64,000 nucleotides of DNA from Lentisalinibacter salinarum (GCF_040706555.1 NZ_JAPDRH010000003.1:682001-746000), one strand, 5' to 3'. Positions 16,319-25,699 are shown, counted from the first letter of the stretch. Notes: a model not told the origin generated them from the letters alone. Translations and numbers: made by a program.

Positions 16319-18208
16319 CTAGCGGCGGAACGCCCCGATCAGGGTCTCGAACAGGGTATTGGTCACGCCGATAAGCTGGGCGGCCGCCTGATAGGCCTGC
16401 TGATAACGCATCAGGTTGGCGGCCTCCTCGTCCAGGTTCACCCCGGACTTGTTGCTCAGCGCCTGCTCGGCATCGTCGCGGACCACGGTCTGGGCATCGA
16501 GGCCGATCTGCGCCTGGCGGCTGACGGTGCCCACCTCGGCGACCAGACGACCGTAGCTCTCGGAGACCGCGACCGTGCCACCGGCCAGCAGGCCCCGCGT
16601 CTGCACCTCGGCGAGGCCGAGCGCGTTGCGGTTGTCGCCCGTGCCGCCGGCATTGGCCTCGATGCGGAAGACGTCCCCGGCCGCGGGCGTACCGCTGATG
16701 ACCACCCGGGTGCCGTTGACGTCGATGGCGTCGCCGCTCGCATAGGCGAAGGAGCCGGCGCCGTCGATGGTATAGGTATCCGGTGCCGTGAACTCTATGA
16801 CCGCGCCGCCGAGCAGATCCGGATCGCCCGGATCGATCACCTCGCCCGCCGAGAATTGCGCATCGCCGATGTTGTCCGTGCCGGTGGCGGTGCGCACGGG
16901 CGCCGCCAGCGCCACTGACTGGGCGTCGGCGACGGTGCGGGTGAGCGTGCCCGCCGCGCCCTTCGCCGGCTGGATGAGGTATCGGTCGCCGGCGGCCGCG
17001 CCGGGGCCGGCCGTGATTTCCAGTCCGCCGGCCAGGAACGGATCGCCCGCGGTGCCGCTGCCGGTCATCGGGATGGCCTGGCCGTTGTCGGCGCGGGTCA
17101 GCGACCAGGCGCTGCCGTCGTAGCTCATCACGTAATCGGCGCTCTGCAGGCCGGCCACGTCGGCGACCACCGCGTCCACATCGGCCGTGCCGGTGTTGCG
17201 CGACGACACCAGCACCGCCGGATCTCCAATGCCGAAGAATTCGCCACCGAGGCGGCCATTCAGGTCCATGCCGGCCGCATGCTGTTCGTTGAACGCCGTG
17301 GCCAGCGCCACCGCGGTCTCGCCGATGGCCGTGCGGGTCGGGTCGAGCACCAGACGGCGGAAGTCCATCATGCCGCCGATAGCGCCGCCGGACAGATCGC
17401 CGCCGAGGGCACCGGTGCCCGCGTCGCCCTGGTAGACCACTTCCAGGCGACGCGGATCGAATTCGCTCGGCTGCGTGGCGAGCTGCCGGGCCTGGCTGCC
17501 GGTGACCAGCGTCTGGCCGTTGCCGATGAACACGTTGAGGGCGCCGTCGCCCTGGGCCACGGTGGTCACCGCCACCTGCTCGGAGAGCCTGCGGATCAAC
17601 AGATCGCGCTGGTCCAGCAGGTCGTTCGGCTGGCCGGAGACGCCCGCCTCGGCGCTGGCGATGCGGCGGTTCAGCTCCGCAATCGCGGTTGCGAACTCGT
17701 TGACGTCCGTCACCGATTGGCGCAGACGCCCGTTGATGTCCTTCTCCAGCGACTGCAGGCGGCCGTCGAGGAAGTCGAAGCTCGAGGCCAGCGTATCCGC
17801 CTGACTCACCAGGGCCTGGCGCGCCGGCACGGACGCCGGATCGCCGGCCGCATCCTGCACCGCGTTGAAGAAATTCTGGATGGCCGGGGCGAGTCCCACG
17901 CTGGGGTCCGAGAGCAGGTTGTCCACCTGCCCGGAGAGCCCGGCCAGCGTGTCGAGCCGCGCCTGGGAGGTGGTCGCAGCCGACAGCTCGTTACCGAGGA
18001 ACTCGTCGTAGATCCGGCGCACGTTCGCCACGTTGACGCCGGAGCCGATGTACTGATTGCCGATCAGGCCGGGCTGACGGGTCTCCAGGTCGACCCGCTG
18101 GCGGCTGTAGCCCGGCGTACTCGCGTTGGCGATATTGTGGCCGGTGGTCTCTATGCCGCGCTGGAACGACAGCAGGGCGGAGACGCTTGTGGAGAGGATA
18201 TTCGACAT
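16319..18208 (-). CDS. flgK: FlgK, hook-filament junction protein 1
   Basis: A 629-aa protein. The N-terminus has the flagella rod-protein motif (LSFQRGIETTGHNIANASTPGYSRQRVDLETRQP), and the C-terminus has the FlgK ending (GVNLDEEAANLMRYQQAYQAAAQLIGVTNTLFETLIGAF). FlgK is the first ring on the hook and a substrate of FlgN. The central domain (about 330-540) is enlarged and rich in Gly/Asp/Thr. It lies 23 bases after flgJ and 12 before flgL. Confidence 0.96.
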   Translation of the reverse strand: MSNILSTSVSALLSFQRGIETTGHNIANASTPGYSRQRVDLETRQPGLIGNQYIGSGVNVANVRRIYDEFLGNELSAATTSQARLDTLAGLSGQVDNLLSDPSVGLAPAIQNFFNAVQDAAGDPASVPARQALVSQADTLASSFDFLDGRLQSLEKDINGRLRQSVTDVNEFATAIAELNRRIASAEAGVSGQPNDLLDQRDLLIRRLSEQVAVTTVAQGDGALNVFIGNGQTLVTGSQARQLATQPSEFDPRRLEVVYQGDAGTGALGGDLSGGAIGGMMDFRRLVLDPTRTAIGETAVALATAFNEQHAAGMDLNGRLGGEFFGIGDPAVLVSSRNTGTADVDAVVADVAGLQSADYVMSYDGSAWSLTRADNGQAIPMTGSGTAGDPFLAGGLEITAGPGAAAGDRYLIQPAKGAAGTLTRTVADAQSVALAAPVRTATGTDNIGDAQFSAGEVIDPGDPDLLGGAVIEFTAPDTYTIDGAGSFAYASGDAIDVNGTRVVISGTPAAGDVFRIEANAGGTGDNRNALGLAEVQTRGLLAGGTVAVSESYGRLVAEVGTVSRQAQIGLDAQTVVRDDAEQALSNKSGVNLDEEAANLMRYQQAYQAAAQLIGVTNTLFETLIGAFRR

Positions 18209-18231
18209 GGTCCCTCGTCAGCACGCTCTCG

Positions 18232-19167
18232 TCAGAAGGAGAAGCGTTCCCTGTCTATCGGCATCAATCCGCCGAACTTGAGTGATTCCAGCGCCCGGCC
18301 CATGGTCTCGGAGCCGAGCAGCGACTTGATCTTGTCGGCATAGGCGGGGTCGGTGGCGTAGCCGGAGGCCTGCAGCGCCTCGGCATAGCCCGCCACGTCG
18401 TCGCCCCGGTTCAGCACGTTCTCGTAGCGCGGATTCGAGCCGAGCAGCCGGGCGTAATCGTCGAATCCGGCCGCCAGCGAGGGATACGCCCGGAAGCTCG
18501 CCACCTCCGGCCGGGCCGCCCCGCCCCGGTATTCGATGGTGCGCACGCTGACCGCATCGCCCTGCCAGCCGCCGCTGGCCTTGATGCCGAAGAGGTTGAG
18601 CGAGCTGCGACCGTTCTCGTCGGCGGTGACATGTTTGCCCCAGCCCGTCTCCAGTGCGGCCTGGGCGATCAGGGCCCGGGGATCGACGTTCAGCCTGTCC
18701 GCCGCCCGGCTCGCATAGGGCCAGAGCTTGCGCACGAACTCAGCCGGGCTCTGCCACAACGGCCGCTCGGTGCTGCCTTCAACGGGCACCCGACGGCCAA
18801 TGGCCGGCGCCGGCGCCTGGTCCATGGCCCTGCCCAGCTCTCTGCCGATGCCCGGTTCGTCCGCATCACCGCCGGCACGCTGCCTGCCACCCAGCTGGCG
18901 CACCAGCAGATCGGCGAAGCCGAGGCCCCGCCCGCCGGAGATCTCCATGGCCATCTGCTTGTCGAAGAGGTCCTGATACGTCTCCGACGCATTGCTGTCG
19001 CCGAAGATCGGGTCGCCCATGCTGGCATCTCGCATGGACTTCAGCATGGTCTGCAGGAAGATCGCCTCGAACTGATTGGCGGCCTCGCGCAGCGCGGCAT
19101 CCCCGCCGCCGCGCGCCTCGGTGCGCAGCGCCGTGAATTGCTGGAAGTCGGTGACGACGGGCTTCAT
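18232..19167 (-). CDS. flgJ: FlgJ, rod-cap protein with peptidoglycan hydrolase domain
   Basis: A 311-aa two-domain protein. The N-terminal rod-binding domain (residues 20-100; AANQFEAIFLQTMLKSMRDASMGDPIFGD) is followed by a linker and a C-terminal glucosaminidase domain (about 155-300) with the catalytic-Glu region ALIAQAALETGWGKH and LNLFGIKASGGWQGD. FlgJ scaffolds rod assembly and opens the murein layer. The dual-domain form is typical of beta- and gammaproteobacteria. It is 10 bases downstream of flgI. Confidence 0.96.
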   Translation of the reverse strand: MKPVVTDFQQFTALRTEARGGGDAALREAANQFEAIFLQTMLKSMRDASMGDPIFGDSNASETYQDLFDKQMAMEISGGRGLGFADLLVRQLGGRQRAGGDADEPGIGRELGRAMDQAPAPAIGRRVPVEGSTERPLWQSPAEFVRKLWPYASRAADRLNVDPRALIAQAALETGWGKHVTADENGRSSLNLFGIKASGGWQGDAVSVRTIEYRGGAARPEVASFRAYPSLAAGFDDYARLLGSNPRYENVLNRGDDVAGYAEALQASGYATDPAYADKIKSLLGSETMGRALESLKFGGLMPIDRERFSF

Positions 19168-19177
19168 GGCTCCGGCC

Positions 19178-20311
19178 TCAGATGACCAGCAGCTCGGCGC
19201 GCAGCGCGCCCGCCTGCTTCAGGGCCTCGAGGATGGCCACCAGGTCGCCCGGTGCCGCGCCCACCCGGTTCACCGCCTGCACGATCTCGTTCAGGCTGGT
19301 GCCGGGCTGGAACAGGAACATGCGGTTCGCCTCCTGGGTGATCTCCACCTCGGAGTCCGGCAGTACCACCGTCTCGCCATCGCTGAAGGGCTGCGGCTGG
19401 CTGGCGAAGGGCTGTTCGCTGATGGTCACCACCAGCGAGCCGTGGGAGACGGCCGCCGGACGCACCCGCACGTGAGAGCCGATCACGACGGTGCCGGTGC
19501 GCGAGTTGATGATCACCCGCGCCGGCGCCTGCCCCGGCTCCACCTCGAAGTTCTCGAGCACCGAGACGAAGGAGGTGCGCTGGGACGCATCCTGCGGCGC
19601 GCGTACGCGCACCGAGACCGCGTCGATGGCCCGCGCCATGTCGGCACCGAGCCGCTCGTTGATGCCGTCGGCCAGCCGGTGGGCGGTGGTGAAGTCCGGC
19701 GAATGCAGGTTCAGCATGATGGCATCGCCCTGGTCGAAGGCGGTGGCCACCTCGCGCTCGACGGTGGCGCCGTTCGGGATACGGCCCGCGCTCGGCACGT
19801 TCACCGTCACGCTGGAGCCGTCGCGGCCCGACGCGCCGAAGCCGCCCACCACCAGGTTGCCCTGGGCGACGGCGTAGACCTGGCCGTCGGCGCCGCGCAG
19901 CGGCGTCATCAGCAGACTGCCGCCGCGCAGGCTCTTGGCATTGCCGATGGAAGAGACGGTCACGTCGATGGTCTGGCCCGGCTTCACGAAGGGGGGCAGG
20001 TCGGCATGCACCGACACGGCCGCCACGTTCTTCAGCTGCGGGTTTACGTTCGGCGGCACGGTGATGCCGAACTGGGTGAGCATGTTCTTCAGGCTCTGCA
20101 CGGTGAACGGCGTCTGGCTGGTCTGGTCGCCGCTGCCGTCGAGGCCCACCACCAGGCCGTAGCCGACGATCTGGTTGTTACGCACGCCGGCGACGGAGGC
20201 GAGGTCCTTGACCCGCTCGGCCTGGGCGGCGCCGGCCGCGAGCACGAGGACGCAGGCCGCCGCCGCGGCCGCTGCCTGGCGGATAGTCGGAAACCGGTTG
20301 CGGTTATTCAT
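19178..20311 (-). CDS. flgI: FlgI, flagellar P-ring protein
   Basis: A 377-aa periplasmic protein with a Sec signal peptide (AAAAAAACVLVLAAGAAQA, cleavage near residue 31) and the FlgI core (RVKDLASVAGVRNNQIVGYGLVVGL, TPFTVQSLKNMLTQFGI). It ends with the conserved LVAILEALKQAGALRAELLVI. It forms the bushing in the peptidoglycan around the rod. FlgA, encoded on the plus strand at 25.8 kb, is its assembly chaperone. Confidence 0.98.
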   Translation of the reverse strand: MNNRNRFPTIRQAAAAAAACVLVLAAGAAQAERVKDLASVAGVRNNQIVGYGLVVGLDGSGDQTSQTPFTVQSLKNMLTQFGITVPPNVNPQLKNVAAVSVHADLPPFVKPGQTIDVTVSSIGNAKSLRGGSLLMTPLRGADGQVYAVAQGNLVVGGFGASGRDGSSVTVNVPSAGRIPNGATVEREVATAFDQGDAIMLNLHSPDFTTAHRLADGINERLGADMARAIDAVSVRVRAPQDASQRTSFVSVLENFEVEPGQAPARVIINSRTGTVVIGSHVRVRPAAVSHGSLVVTISEQPFASQPQPFSDGETVVLPDSEVEITQEANRMFLFQPGTSLNEIVQAVNRVGAAPGDLVAILEALKQAGALRAELLVI

Positions 20312-20323
20312 GGCGGGGCGTCC

Positions 20324-21010
20324 TCAGTAGGGATTCAGGATGGAGTTGAAGAACCGGGACAGCAGCCCCATGCGGTTCGCGGCAGCCAGCACGCCCTTGC
20401 TGGAGTAGGTGATGCGGGCGTCCGCCACCTTGCGGGAGGACACCGAGTTGTCCGGCTCGATGTCGTAGGGCCGGATGATCCCGGACAGGCGGATGAACTC
20501 CTCGCCCTGGTTCAGCGTCACCCACTTCTCGCCCCTCACCATCAGGTTGCCGTTGGCCATGCGCTCCACCACGGTCACCGTGATGTCGCCCTGCAGGCTG
20601 TTCGACTGGCTGCTGGCGCCCTCGCCCGAGAACTCCGAGCTGCCGTCCAGCGCACCGGAGAGGATCGGCACCCCGTCCTTCGTGACCGGTCGGCCGAACA
20701 CCGTGGGGCCCGAGTAATCGGCGCTGGTGTTCTTGTCCGTCGAGGTCTGCGCGTTCTTGCTCGCCGCGGTCTGCTCGTCCAGCCGGACGGTGAGGATGTC
20801 GCCCACGCGCCCGGCGCGCAGATCCTCGAACAGCCGCACGTCGCTGCCGGCCTGGTAAATGGAGCCGTCCGGCTCGGCGGGCTGCGGCGCCGGCACCGGT
20901 TGCGGCGGCGCATAGCTCTCCGGGTATCGGGGCGCGCTGCCGCAGGCCGCCAGCAGCGCCGCCACGGCGGCGACGGCGGCGACGGTCTTGATTCGTTTCA
21001 GTGCATCCAT
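20324..21010 (-). CDS. flgH: FlgH, flagellar L-ring lipoprotein
   Basis: A 228-aa outer-membrane lipoprotein. The signal peptide ends in the lipobox LLAAC with the acylated Cys at residue 23. The mature part has GSIYQAGSDVRLFEDLRAGRVGDILTVRLDE and the C-terminal LSGIIRPYDIEPDNSVSSRKVADARITYSSKGVLAAANRMGLLSRFFNSILNPY, both characteristic of FlgH. It forms the outer bushing for the rod. It lies 44 bases after flgG and 12 before flgI. Confidence 0.98.
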   Translation of the reverse strand: MDALKRIKTVAAVAAVAALLAACGSAPRYPESYAPPQPVPAPQPAEPDGSIYQAGSDVRLFEDLRAGRVGDILTVRLDEQTAASKNAQTSTDKNTSADYSGPTVFGRPVTKDGVPILSGALDGSSEFSGEGASSQSNSLQGDITVTVVERMANGNLMVRGEKWVTLNQGEEFIRLSGIIRPYDIEPDNSVSSRKVADARITYSSKGVLAAANRMGLLSRFFNSILNPY

Positions 21011-21054
21011 GGGATCGCTCTTGGTCCTGGCTCCGGGCCCGGGTTCATTCAGGC

Positions 21055-21840
21055 TCAGAGGTTGTTGTTCACGTACTGCATCATCTGGTCGCTGGTCGAG
21101 ATGGCCTTGGAATTCATCTCGTAGGCGCGCTGGGTCTCGATCATGTTGACCAGCTCCTCAACCACGTTGACGTTCGATCCCTCGAGCGCGCCCTGGATCA
21201 CCGTGCCCAGACCGTTCAGTCCGGGTGTACCCGGCTGGGGCGAACCGCTGGCTGCGGTCTCCAGATACTGGTTCTCGCCGCGGGGCTGCAGGCCTGCCGG
21301 ATTGATGAAGTCCACCAGCTGCAGCGTGCCCACCTGGACGGGCGACGCCTGCCCGGCGAGCTGCACGGAGACCGTGCCGTCGGAACCGATGGTGATGCTC
21401 TGCGCCGCATCCGGGATGGTGATGCCCGGCTGCAGCAGGTAGCCGCTCGCCGTCACCAGCTCGCCCTGAGCGTTGCGCTTGAAGCTGCCGTCACGGGTAT
21501 AGGAGGTGGTGCCGTCCGGCAGCTGCACCTGGAAGAAACCGCGGCCCTGGATGGCCGTGTCGAGCGCATTGCCGTTCTGCAGCACGTTGCCCTGGGTGAA
21601 CAGTTTCTCGGTCGCCACCACCCGCACGCCGGTGCCGAGCATCATGCCCGAGGGCAGCTCGGTGTCCTGGGAGGTCTGGCCGCCCGCCTGGCGCACGTTC
21701 TGGTACATGAGATCCTCGAACACCGCGCGGCCTTTCTTGAAGCCGGTGGTGTTCACGTTCGCCAGGTTGTTGGAGACCACGGACATGCGCGTCTGCTGCG
21801 CGTCCAGGCCCGTCTTGGCGATCCAGAGTGACTGATTCAT
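21055..21840 (-). CDS. flgG: FlgG, distal rod protein
   Basis: A 261-aa axial protein with the N-terminal rod motif (AKTGLDAQQTRMSVVSNNLANVNTTGFKKGRAVFEDLMYQ, with FlgG-specific spacing) and the C-terminal EGSNVNVVEELVNMIETQRAYEMNSKAISTSDQMMQYVNNNL. It forms the distal rod through the L and P rings. Length and both termini match the family closely. Confidence 0.98.
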   Translation of the reverse strand: MNQSLWIAKTGLDAQQTRMSVVSNNLANVNTTGFKKGRAVFEDLMYQNVRQAGGQTSQDTELPSGMMLGTGVRVVATEKLFTQGNVLQNGNALDTAIQGRGFFQVQLPDGTTSYTRDGSFKRNAQGELVTASGYLLQPGITIPDAAQSITIGSDGTVSVQLAGQASPVQVGTLQLVDFINPAGLQPRGENQYLETAASGSPQPGTPGLNGLGTVIQGALEGSNVNVVEELVNMIETQRAYEMNSKAISTSDQMMQYVNNNL

Positions 21841-21866
21841 CGTTTAGCTCCTGATTTCCTGTGCTG

Positions 21867-22610
21867 TCATCCGCTCATGCTGAGCAGTTGCGCGGCCTTG
21901 TCCGCATCCTCGGCGGCAGTGGTCATCACCTTCACCTGCAGCTCGTAGCGGCGCGCCAGATCGATCATGTTCACCAGCGTCTCCGCCACGTTGACGTTGC
22001 TGGACTCGAGCGCGCCCGAGGTCAGGCGCACCTCCGCATCGGCCTCGGCCACCGCGCCGTCCTTCGGCCGCAGCAGACCGTCGGCGCCCTTCTCGAACTG
22101 CCCGGTGTCCGGCCGCACCAGCTTGATGCGGTCCACCGTGGCCAGCGTCTCCGGCCCCTGTCCCAGGGGCCGGATGGAGATGGTGCCGTCGGCGCCGACC
22201 GTGATGCTGGCATGGGGCGGCACGGCCACGGGGCCGCCGTTGCCCATCACCGGATGGCCCGCGCCGTTGGTCATGACGCCCACCGAGTTGACCCGGAGGT
22301 CGCCGGCCCGCGTGTAGGCCTCGCTACCGTCCGGCGCCTGCACCGCGATGAATCCGTCCCCCTGCACGGCCACGTCAAGGTCCCGGCCGGTGCTCATCGT
22401 CGCGCCCTGGCGGTAATCCGTACCGTAGTTCTCGGCGACGGCATTCACCCGGGTCGGTTCGCCGAAGCCCTGGATCGGCAGCGCGCTGAACGCGTGCAGA
22501 TCGGCCCGGAAACCGGTAGTGCTGGCGTTGGCCAGGTTGTGGCTGTTGACGGACTGCGCGAGTTCGGTCTGCTTCGCGCCGGTCATCGCCACGTAGACGA
22601 GATCATCCAT
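21867..22610 (-). CDS. flgF: FlgF, proximal rod protein
   Basis: A 247-aa rod protein starting MDDLVYVAMTGAKQTELAQSVNSHNLANASTTGFRADLHAF, the FlgF form of the rod motif, and ending SSNVNVAETLVNMIDLARRYELQVKVMTTAAEDADKAAQLLSM. It is slightly shorter than FlgG and is encoded just before it, the usual order. It lies 26 bases from flgG and 44 from flgE. Confidence 0.96.
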   Translation of the reverse strand: MDDLVYVAMTGAKQTELAQSVNSHNLANASTTGFRADLHAFSALPIQGFGEPTRVNAVAENYGTDYRQGATMSTGRDLDVAVQGDGFIAVQAPDGSEAYTRAGDLRVNSVGVMTNGAGHPVMGNGGPVAVPPHASITVGADGTISIRPLGQGPETLATVDRIKLVRPDTGQFEKGADGLLRPKDGAVAEADAEVRLTSGALESSNVNVAETLVNMIDLARRYELQVKVMTTAAEDADKAAQLLSMSG

Positions 22611-22654
22611 TGCTCATGTCCATCGTTCGGGATTCGGTCGGTCGATGTTCGTCA

Positions 22655-23872
22655 TCAGCGGATGTTGATGACCGTCTGGGTCACCGTGTCAGCCGTGGAG
22701 ATCATCTGCGAGTTAGCCTGGAAGTTGCGCTGCGCCGTGATCATGTTCACCAGCTGCTCCGTGAGATCCACGTTGCTCGCCTCCAGGGCGCCGGACTGGA
22801 TCAGGCCGAAGCTCGAGGTACCGGCCTCGCCGAGACGCGCGTCACCAGAGGTGAAGCTCTCGCCCCAGGCCGTATCCTCAAGCTGCTGCAGGCCACCCGG
22901 GTTGGCGAAGTCCGCCAGCGCGATCTTGCCGAGCTCCGTCGACTGGCCGTTGGTGAAGCGGGCGAACAGGATGCCTTCGGAGGTCACCTCGATGCCTGTC
23001 AGCCGGCCGGTCGCGAAGCCGTCCTGGGACAGCGAGTTCACGCCGAAGTTGCTGCCGAACTGGGTCGCTCCGTCCAGATTCAGGGACATGGTGATGTCCG
23101 CCGCGCCGTTGCTCGGCGAGTACGCCGGCAGGCTGATCACGCCGCCAGCCGGCGACTGCAGCTGACCGTCGTTGCCGAACACCAGCTGGTCGCCGGCACC
23201 CACGACGTTGCCGTCCACGGTGAACTGGGTGTTCCACGTGTTGGTGGCGGCATCCTTCAGAAAGTACAGCGTGCCGGTGTGGGCCGCGCCCAGCGAGTCG
23301 TAGATGGTGACCGAGGTCGTGTGATTGAAGGTATTCGGATCTGCGGGGTCGAAGGGCACGATCGTCGGCACCTCGGCATCCGCGGGCAGGTTCACGCCGT
23401 AGTCGATCGCCGTGGTGGACTGGGGCGGATTCGCGCCGGTGCTGAGCTGCACGTCGTTCAGCGAGCCGGTGTTGAAGTTGCCGTCGCCGGAGGGCGGATA
23501 GGCCTGCAGGCGCTTGCCGGCGGGGTTCACCACAAAGCCGTTGTTGTCCACGCTGAAGTTGCCGGCGCGGGTATAGACCCGCGAGCCGTTGTCGCTGAGC
23601 ACGAAGAAGCCCTCGCCGCCGATGGCGAGGTCCAGTGCGTTGTCCGTGAAGTCCACGTTGCCCTGGGCGAACTGCTGGGAGATGTTCGACAGGCGCACGC
23701 CCGAGCCGACCGCCGAGGAACCGGTGCTCTGGGTGCCGACGGCGAAGACCTCGGCGAACTCGGCCCGCGAGCCCTTGAAGCCCGTGGTGTTCACGTTGGC
23801 GATGTTGTTGGCGGTGACCCCCAGGTCAGCCGATGCGGCATTCAGGCCGCTGAGTGCGATGCGAAAAGGCAT
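22655..23872 (-). CDS. flgE: FlgE, flagellar hook protein
   Basis: A 405-aa hook subunit. The N-terminus is PFRIALSGLNAASADLGVTANNIANVNTTGFKGSRAEFAEVFA, the central FlgE domains include SVTIYDSLGAAHTGTLYF, and the C-terminus is ASNVDLTEQLVNMITAQRNFQANSQMISTADTVTQTVINIR. It polymerises on the rod under control of FlgD (cap) and FliK (length). An AAGGAG lies eight bases before the ATG. The 70-base gap to flgD contains a short 12-base tandem repeat. Confidence 0.97.
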   Translation of the reverse strand: MPFRIALSGLNAASADLGVTANNIANVNTTGFKGSRAEFAEVFAVGTQSTGSSAVGSGVRLSNISQQFAQGNVDFTDNALDLAIGGEGFFVLSDNGSRVYTRAGNFSVDNNGFVVNPAGKRLQAYPPSGDGNFNTGSLNDVQLSTGANPPQSTTAIDYGVNLPADAEVPTIVPFDPADPNTFNHTTSVTIYDSLGAAHTGTLYFLKDAATNTWNTQFTVDGNVVGAGDQLVFGNDGQLQSPAGGVISLPAYSPSNGAADITMSLNLDGATQFGSNFGVNSLSQDGFATGRLTGIEVTSEGILFARFTNGQSTELGKIALADFANPGGLQQLEDTAWGESFTSGDARLGEAGTSSFGLIQSGALEASNVDLTEQLVNMITAQRNFQANSQMISTADTVTQTVINIR

Positions 23873-23913
23873 GGTGCTGTCTCCTTAATCCAAAACCCGA
23901 TAACGGTGACTGT

Positions 23914-23943
23914 GCGAATGGCTATGCGTATGGCTAAGCGAAT
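23914..23943. repeat. 12-base tandem repeat, 2.5 copies, between flgD and flgE
   Basis: Copies are GCGAATGGCTAT, GCGTATGGCTAA and the half-copy GCGAAT. The half-copy touches the last base of the flgD coding region. It occupies much of the 70-base flgD-flgE gap. Confidence 0.75.
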
Positions 23944-24623
23944 CAGAGGATGCGGTCGACTTCGCTCAGCCTGAGCGAACCCTCTCCCGCGATATTCAGC
24001 GTCAGCCCCTGACCGTTACGGCCCAGGGTCACGCTCTCGATGGTGGCGCCGACCAGCGTCTGCGCGTTCTCTACCTGGTTGCCCCGGCTGACGATGGTCG
24101 ACACCCGGTAATTGCCCGGCGCGGCCGGCTCGCCCTCGGTGTTCATGCCGTCCCACTGCCACTGGGTCAGGCCGGAACCCCGGCCGCCCAGCTCGAGCCG
24201 GCGCACCAGCTGGCCGGTCTGGTCGGTGATCTCCACGGTCACGGCGGAGGCGCCCGCCGACAGATTGACGGCGCCGTTCAGCGTCCCGCCCTCGGCCAGA
24301 TGGCCCTGGTCAGTGCGGGCCAGCACCTGGTGACCGACGAGCCCTGCGGCCTGCAGCGCCTGGTCCGAGTAGATGGACTCGGACAGCGCGCTGAACGAGT
24401 TCTGCAGATCGCCGATGCCCGACACCGTGCCGAACTGGGCCAGCTGACTCAGGAACTCGCCGTTACTCATCGGCTCCATGGGATCCTGGTTGCGGAACTG
24501 GGCGATCATCAGCTCGAGGAACTGCTCCTGGCCCAGCTCGTCCTTTGCCGTGGTGGGCTGGGACTCGCGCCGGGTGGCTATCCCCAGGCTGCCCAGATCC
24601 TCGAAACCGTTGATGGAATCCAT
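23943..24623 (-). CDS. flgD: FlgD, hook-assembly scaffold (hook cap)
   Basis: A 226-aa protein with the conserved N-terminal region ELGQEQFLELMIAQFRNQDPMEPMSNGEFLSQLAQFGTVSGI that interacts with the export gate. It is followed by the FlgD Ig/Tudor-like C-terminal domain (VTVEITDQTGQLVRRLELG, then TQWQWDGMNTEGEPAAPGNYRV). It caps the growing hook and is later replaced by FlgK. Length matches the family. It follows flgC by 37 bases. Confidence 0.96.
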   Translation of the reverse strand: MDSINGFEDLGSLGIATRRESQPTTAKDELGQEQFLELMIAQFRNQDPMEPMSNGEFLSQLAQFGTVSGIGDLQNSFSALSESIYSDQALQAAGLVGHQVLARTDQGHLAEGGTLNGAVNLSAGASAVTVEITDQTGQLVRRLELGGRGSGLTQWQWDGMNTEGEPAAPGNYRVSTIVSRGNQVENAQTLVGATIESVTLGRNGQGLTLNIAGEGSLRLSEVDRIL

Positions 24624-24660
24624 GTGCTCTCCTCCGGCTTACCGGCTCTGGTGACGGGTG

Positions 24661-25080
24661 CTAGCGGCCGAGCTGCAGGGTCTGCAGCATCAGGTCGCGC
24701 GTGGTCTTCAGGATCTCGATGTTGTTCTGATAGGAACGAGAGGCCGACATCATGTTGACCATCTCCTCCACCGCGTTGACGTTGCTGAGATACACCTTGC
24801 CGTTCTCGTCGGCCTCCGGGTGTTCCGGCCGGTGCTGGACGGTCAGCGGCGCCTGGCTCTCGACGATGCCGAGCACGCGGACTCCCGCCGCATGACTCTC
24901 GCCGGCGCCCGCGGCCTCCTGCATGGCCGTGGCGAATACCGGGTGCCGGGCGCGATAGACCTTGTTCGGGTCGCCGCTGACGCTCTCAGCGTTTGCCAGG
25001 TTGCTGGCCGTGGTGTTCAGGCGCAGGGACTGCGCGTTCATGGCGCTACCCGCGGTATCGAATATCCGGAACATCGACAT
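24661..25080 (-). CDS. flgC: FlgC, proximal rod protein
   Basis: A 139-aa rod protein: MSMFRIFDTAGSAMNAQSLRLNTTASNLANAESVSGDPNKVYRARHPVF, a classic FlgC N-terminus, and ending NVNAVEEMVNMMSASRSYQNNIEILKTTRDLMLQTLQLG. The ATG at 25080 shares a base with the flgB stop (TGATG), and GGGGAG lies upstream. A GTG one codon earlier at 25083 is also possible. Confidence 0.96.
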   Translation of the reverse strand: MSMFRIFDTAGSAMNAQSLRLNTTASNLANAESVSGDPNKVYRARHPVFATAMQEAAGAGESHAAGVRVLGIVESQAPLTVQHRPEHPEADENGKVYLSNVNAVEEMVNMMSASRSYQNNIEILKTTRDLMLQTLQLGR

Positions 25081-25466
25081 CACTCACTCCCCTTGATCGC
25101 GAGCTTCAGCGTGCGGACCTTGCCGTCCAGGAACATGAGGCTGGCGCGGTAGCGCAGCACGTTCTCGGCGAACTCCGCCTGTTCCACGTCCGGCTGCACC
25201 GTGTTGCCGTCCTGGGACGGCTGATACGGCAGCCGGTATTTCAGTTCGGCCCCCGCCGGTCCGCTGCTCGCATCGACATGGCCGGCGTGGGTCTTCGCCA
25301 TGGCGACCCGCCCGGACTGCGCGCGTTCCAGCGCCGCACCGAAATCCAGATCACGCGCCTTGTAGTTGGGCGTGTCCGCATTCGCGATGTTTGTCGCCAG
25401 CACCTCGGTGCGCATCGAGCGCAGCTTCAGTGCGAGTGCGTGCTGTCCGAAAGGGTCGATCTTCAT
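25080..25466 (-). CDS. flgB: FlgB, proximal rod protein
   Basis: A 128-aa rod protein beginning MKIDPFGQHALALKLRSMRTEVLATNIANADTPNYKARDLDFGAAL, the usual FlgB N-terminus. The frame is open a further 64 codons upstream, but that part has no family similarity and runs across a sigma-54 promoter, so the ATG at 25466 is the start. It is the first gene of the flgBCDEFGHIJ(KL) operon, with its promoter at 25516-25530. Confidence 0.96.
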   Translation of the reverse strand: MKIDPFGQHALALKLRSMRTEVLATNIANADTPNYKARDLDFGAALERAQSGRVAMAKTHAGHVDASSGPAGAELKYRLPYQPSQDGNTVQPDVEQAEFAENVLRYRASLMFLDGKVRTLKLAIKGSE

Positions 25467-25515
25467 CGTGTCTCTCTGGTTCGCAGGCACTTTGCCCGCT
25501 TCCGCCGGATTCACA

Positions 25516-25530
25516 GCAAATGCCGTGCCA
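25516..25530 (-). promoter_or_regulatory. Sigma-54 promoter of flgBCDEFGHIJ
   Basis: The minus strand reads TGGCACG-GCAT-TTGC with GG-N10-GC spacing, an exact consensus match, about 50 bases before the flgB start. It is divergent from the flgA sigma-54 element 150 bases away. The 364-base flgB-flgA gap (25467-25830) holds these two promoters and no gene that I can support. Confidence 0.92.
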
Positions 25531-25683
25531 ACTCTGCAAGTGACTGATATTCCTGTATGTCGCCCCGACGCATGCGTCAGGGCGGCAAAGCGCTGCCGCT
25601 GCCGGCGGCAATGGACTGCAGCCGGAGACGGCAAGGGTGAGGTCCCGCGCGCAGCCAAACGGCCCGGCGATCCGCCTAATCAC

Positions 25684-25699
25684 TGGCACGGCTTTTGCA
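25684..25699 (+). promoter_or_regulatory. Sigma-54 promoter of flgA
   Basis: The plus strand reads TGGCACG-GCTT-TTGCA with GG-N10-GC spacing, an exact -24/-12 match. The predicted start is near 25711, leaving a leader of about 120 bases before flgA. Confidence 0.9.

Noticed and set aside
11157..16918. Plus-strand frames of 724 and 646 codons opposite fliS/fliD and flgL/flgK
   Set aside because: They are antisense shadows of conserved flagellar genes, one of them crossing a gene boundary and an intergenic region.
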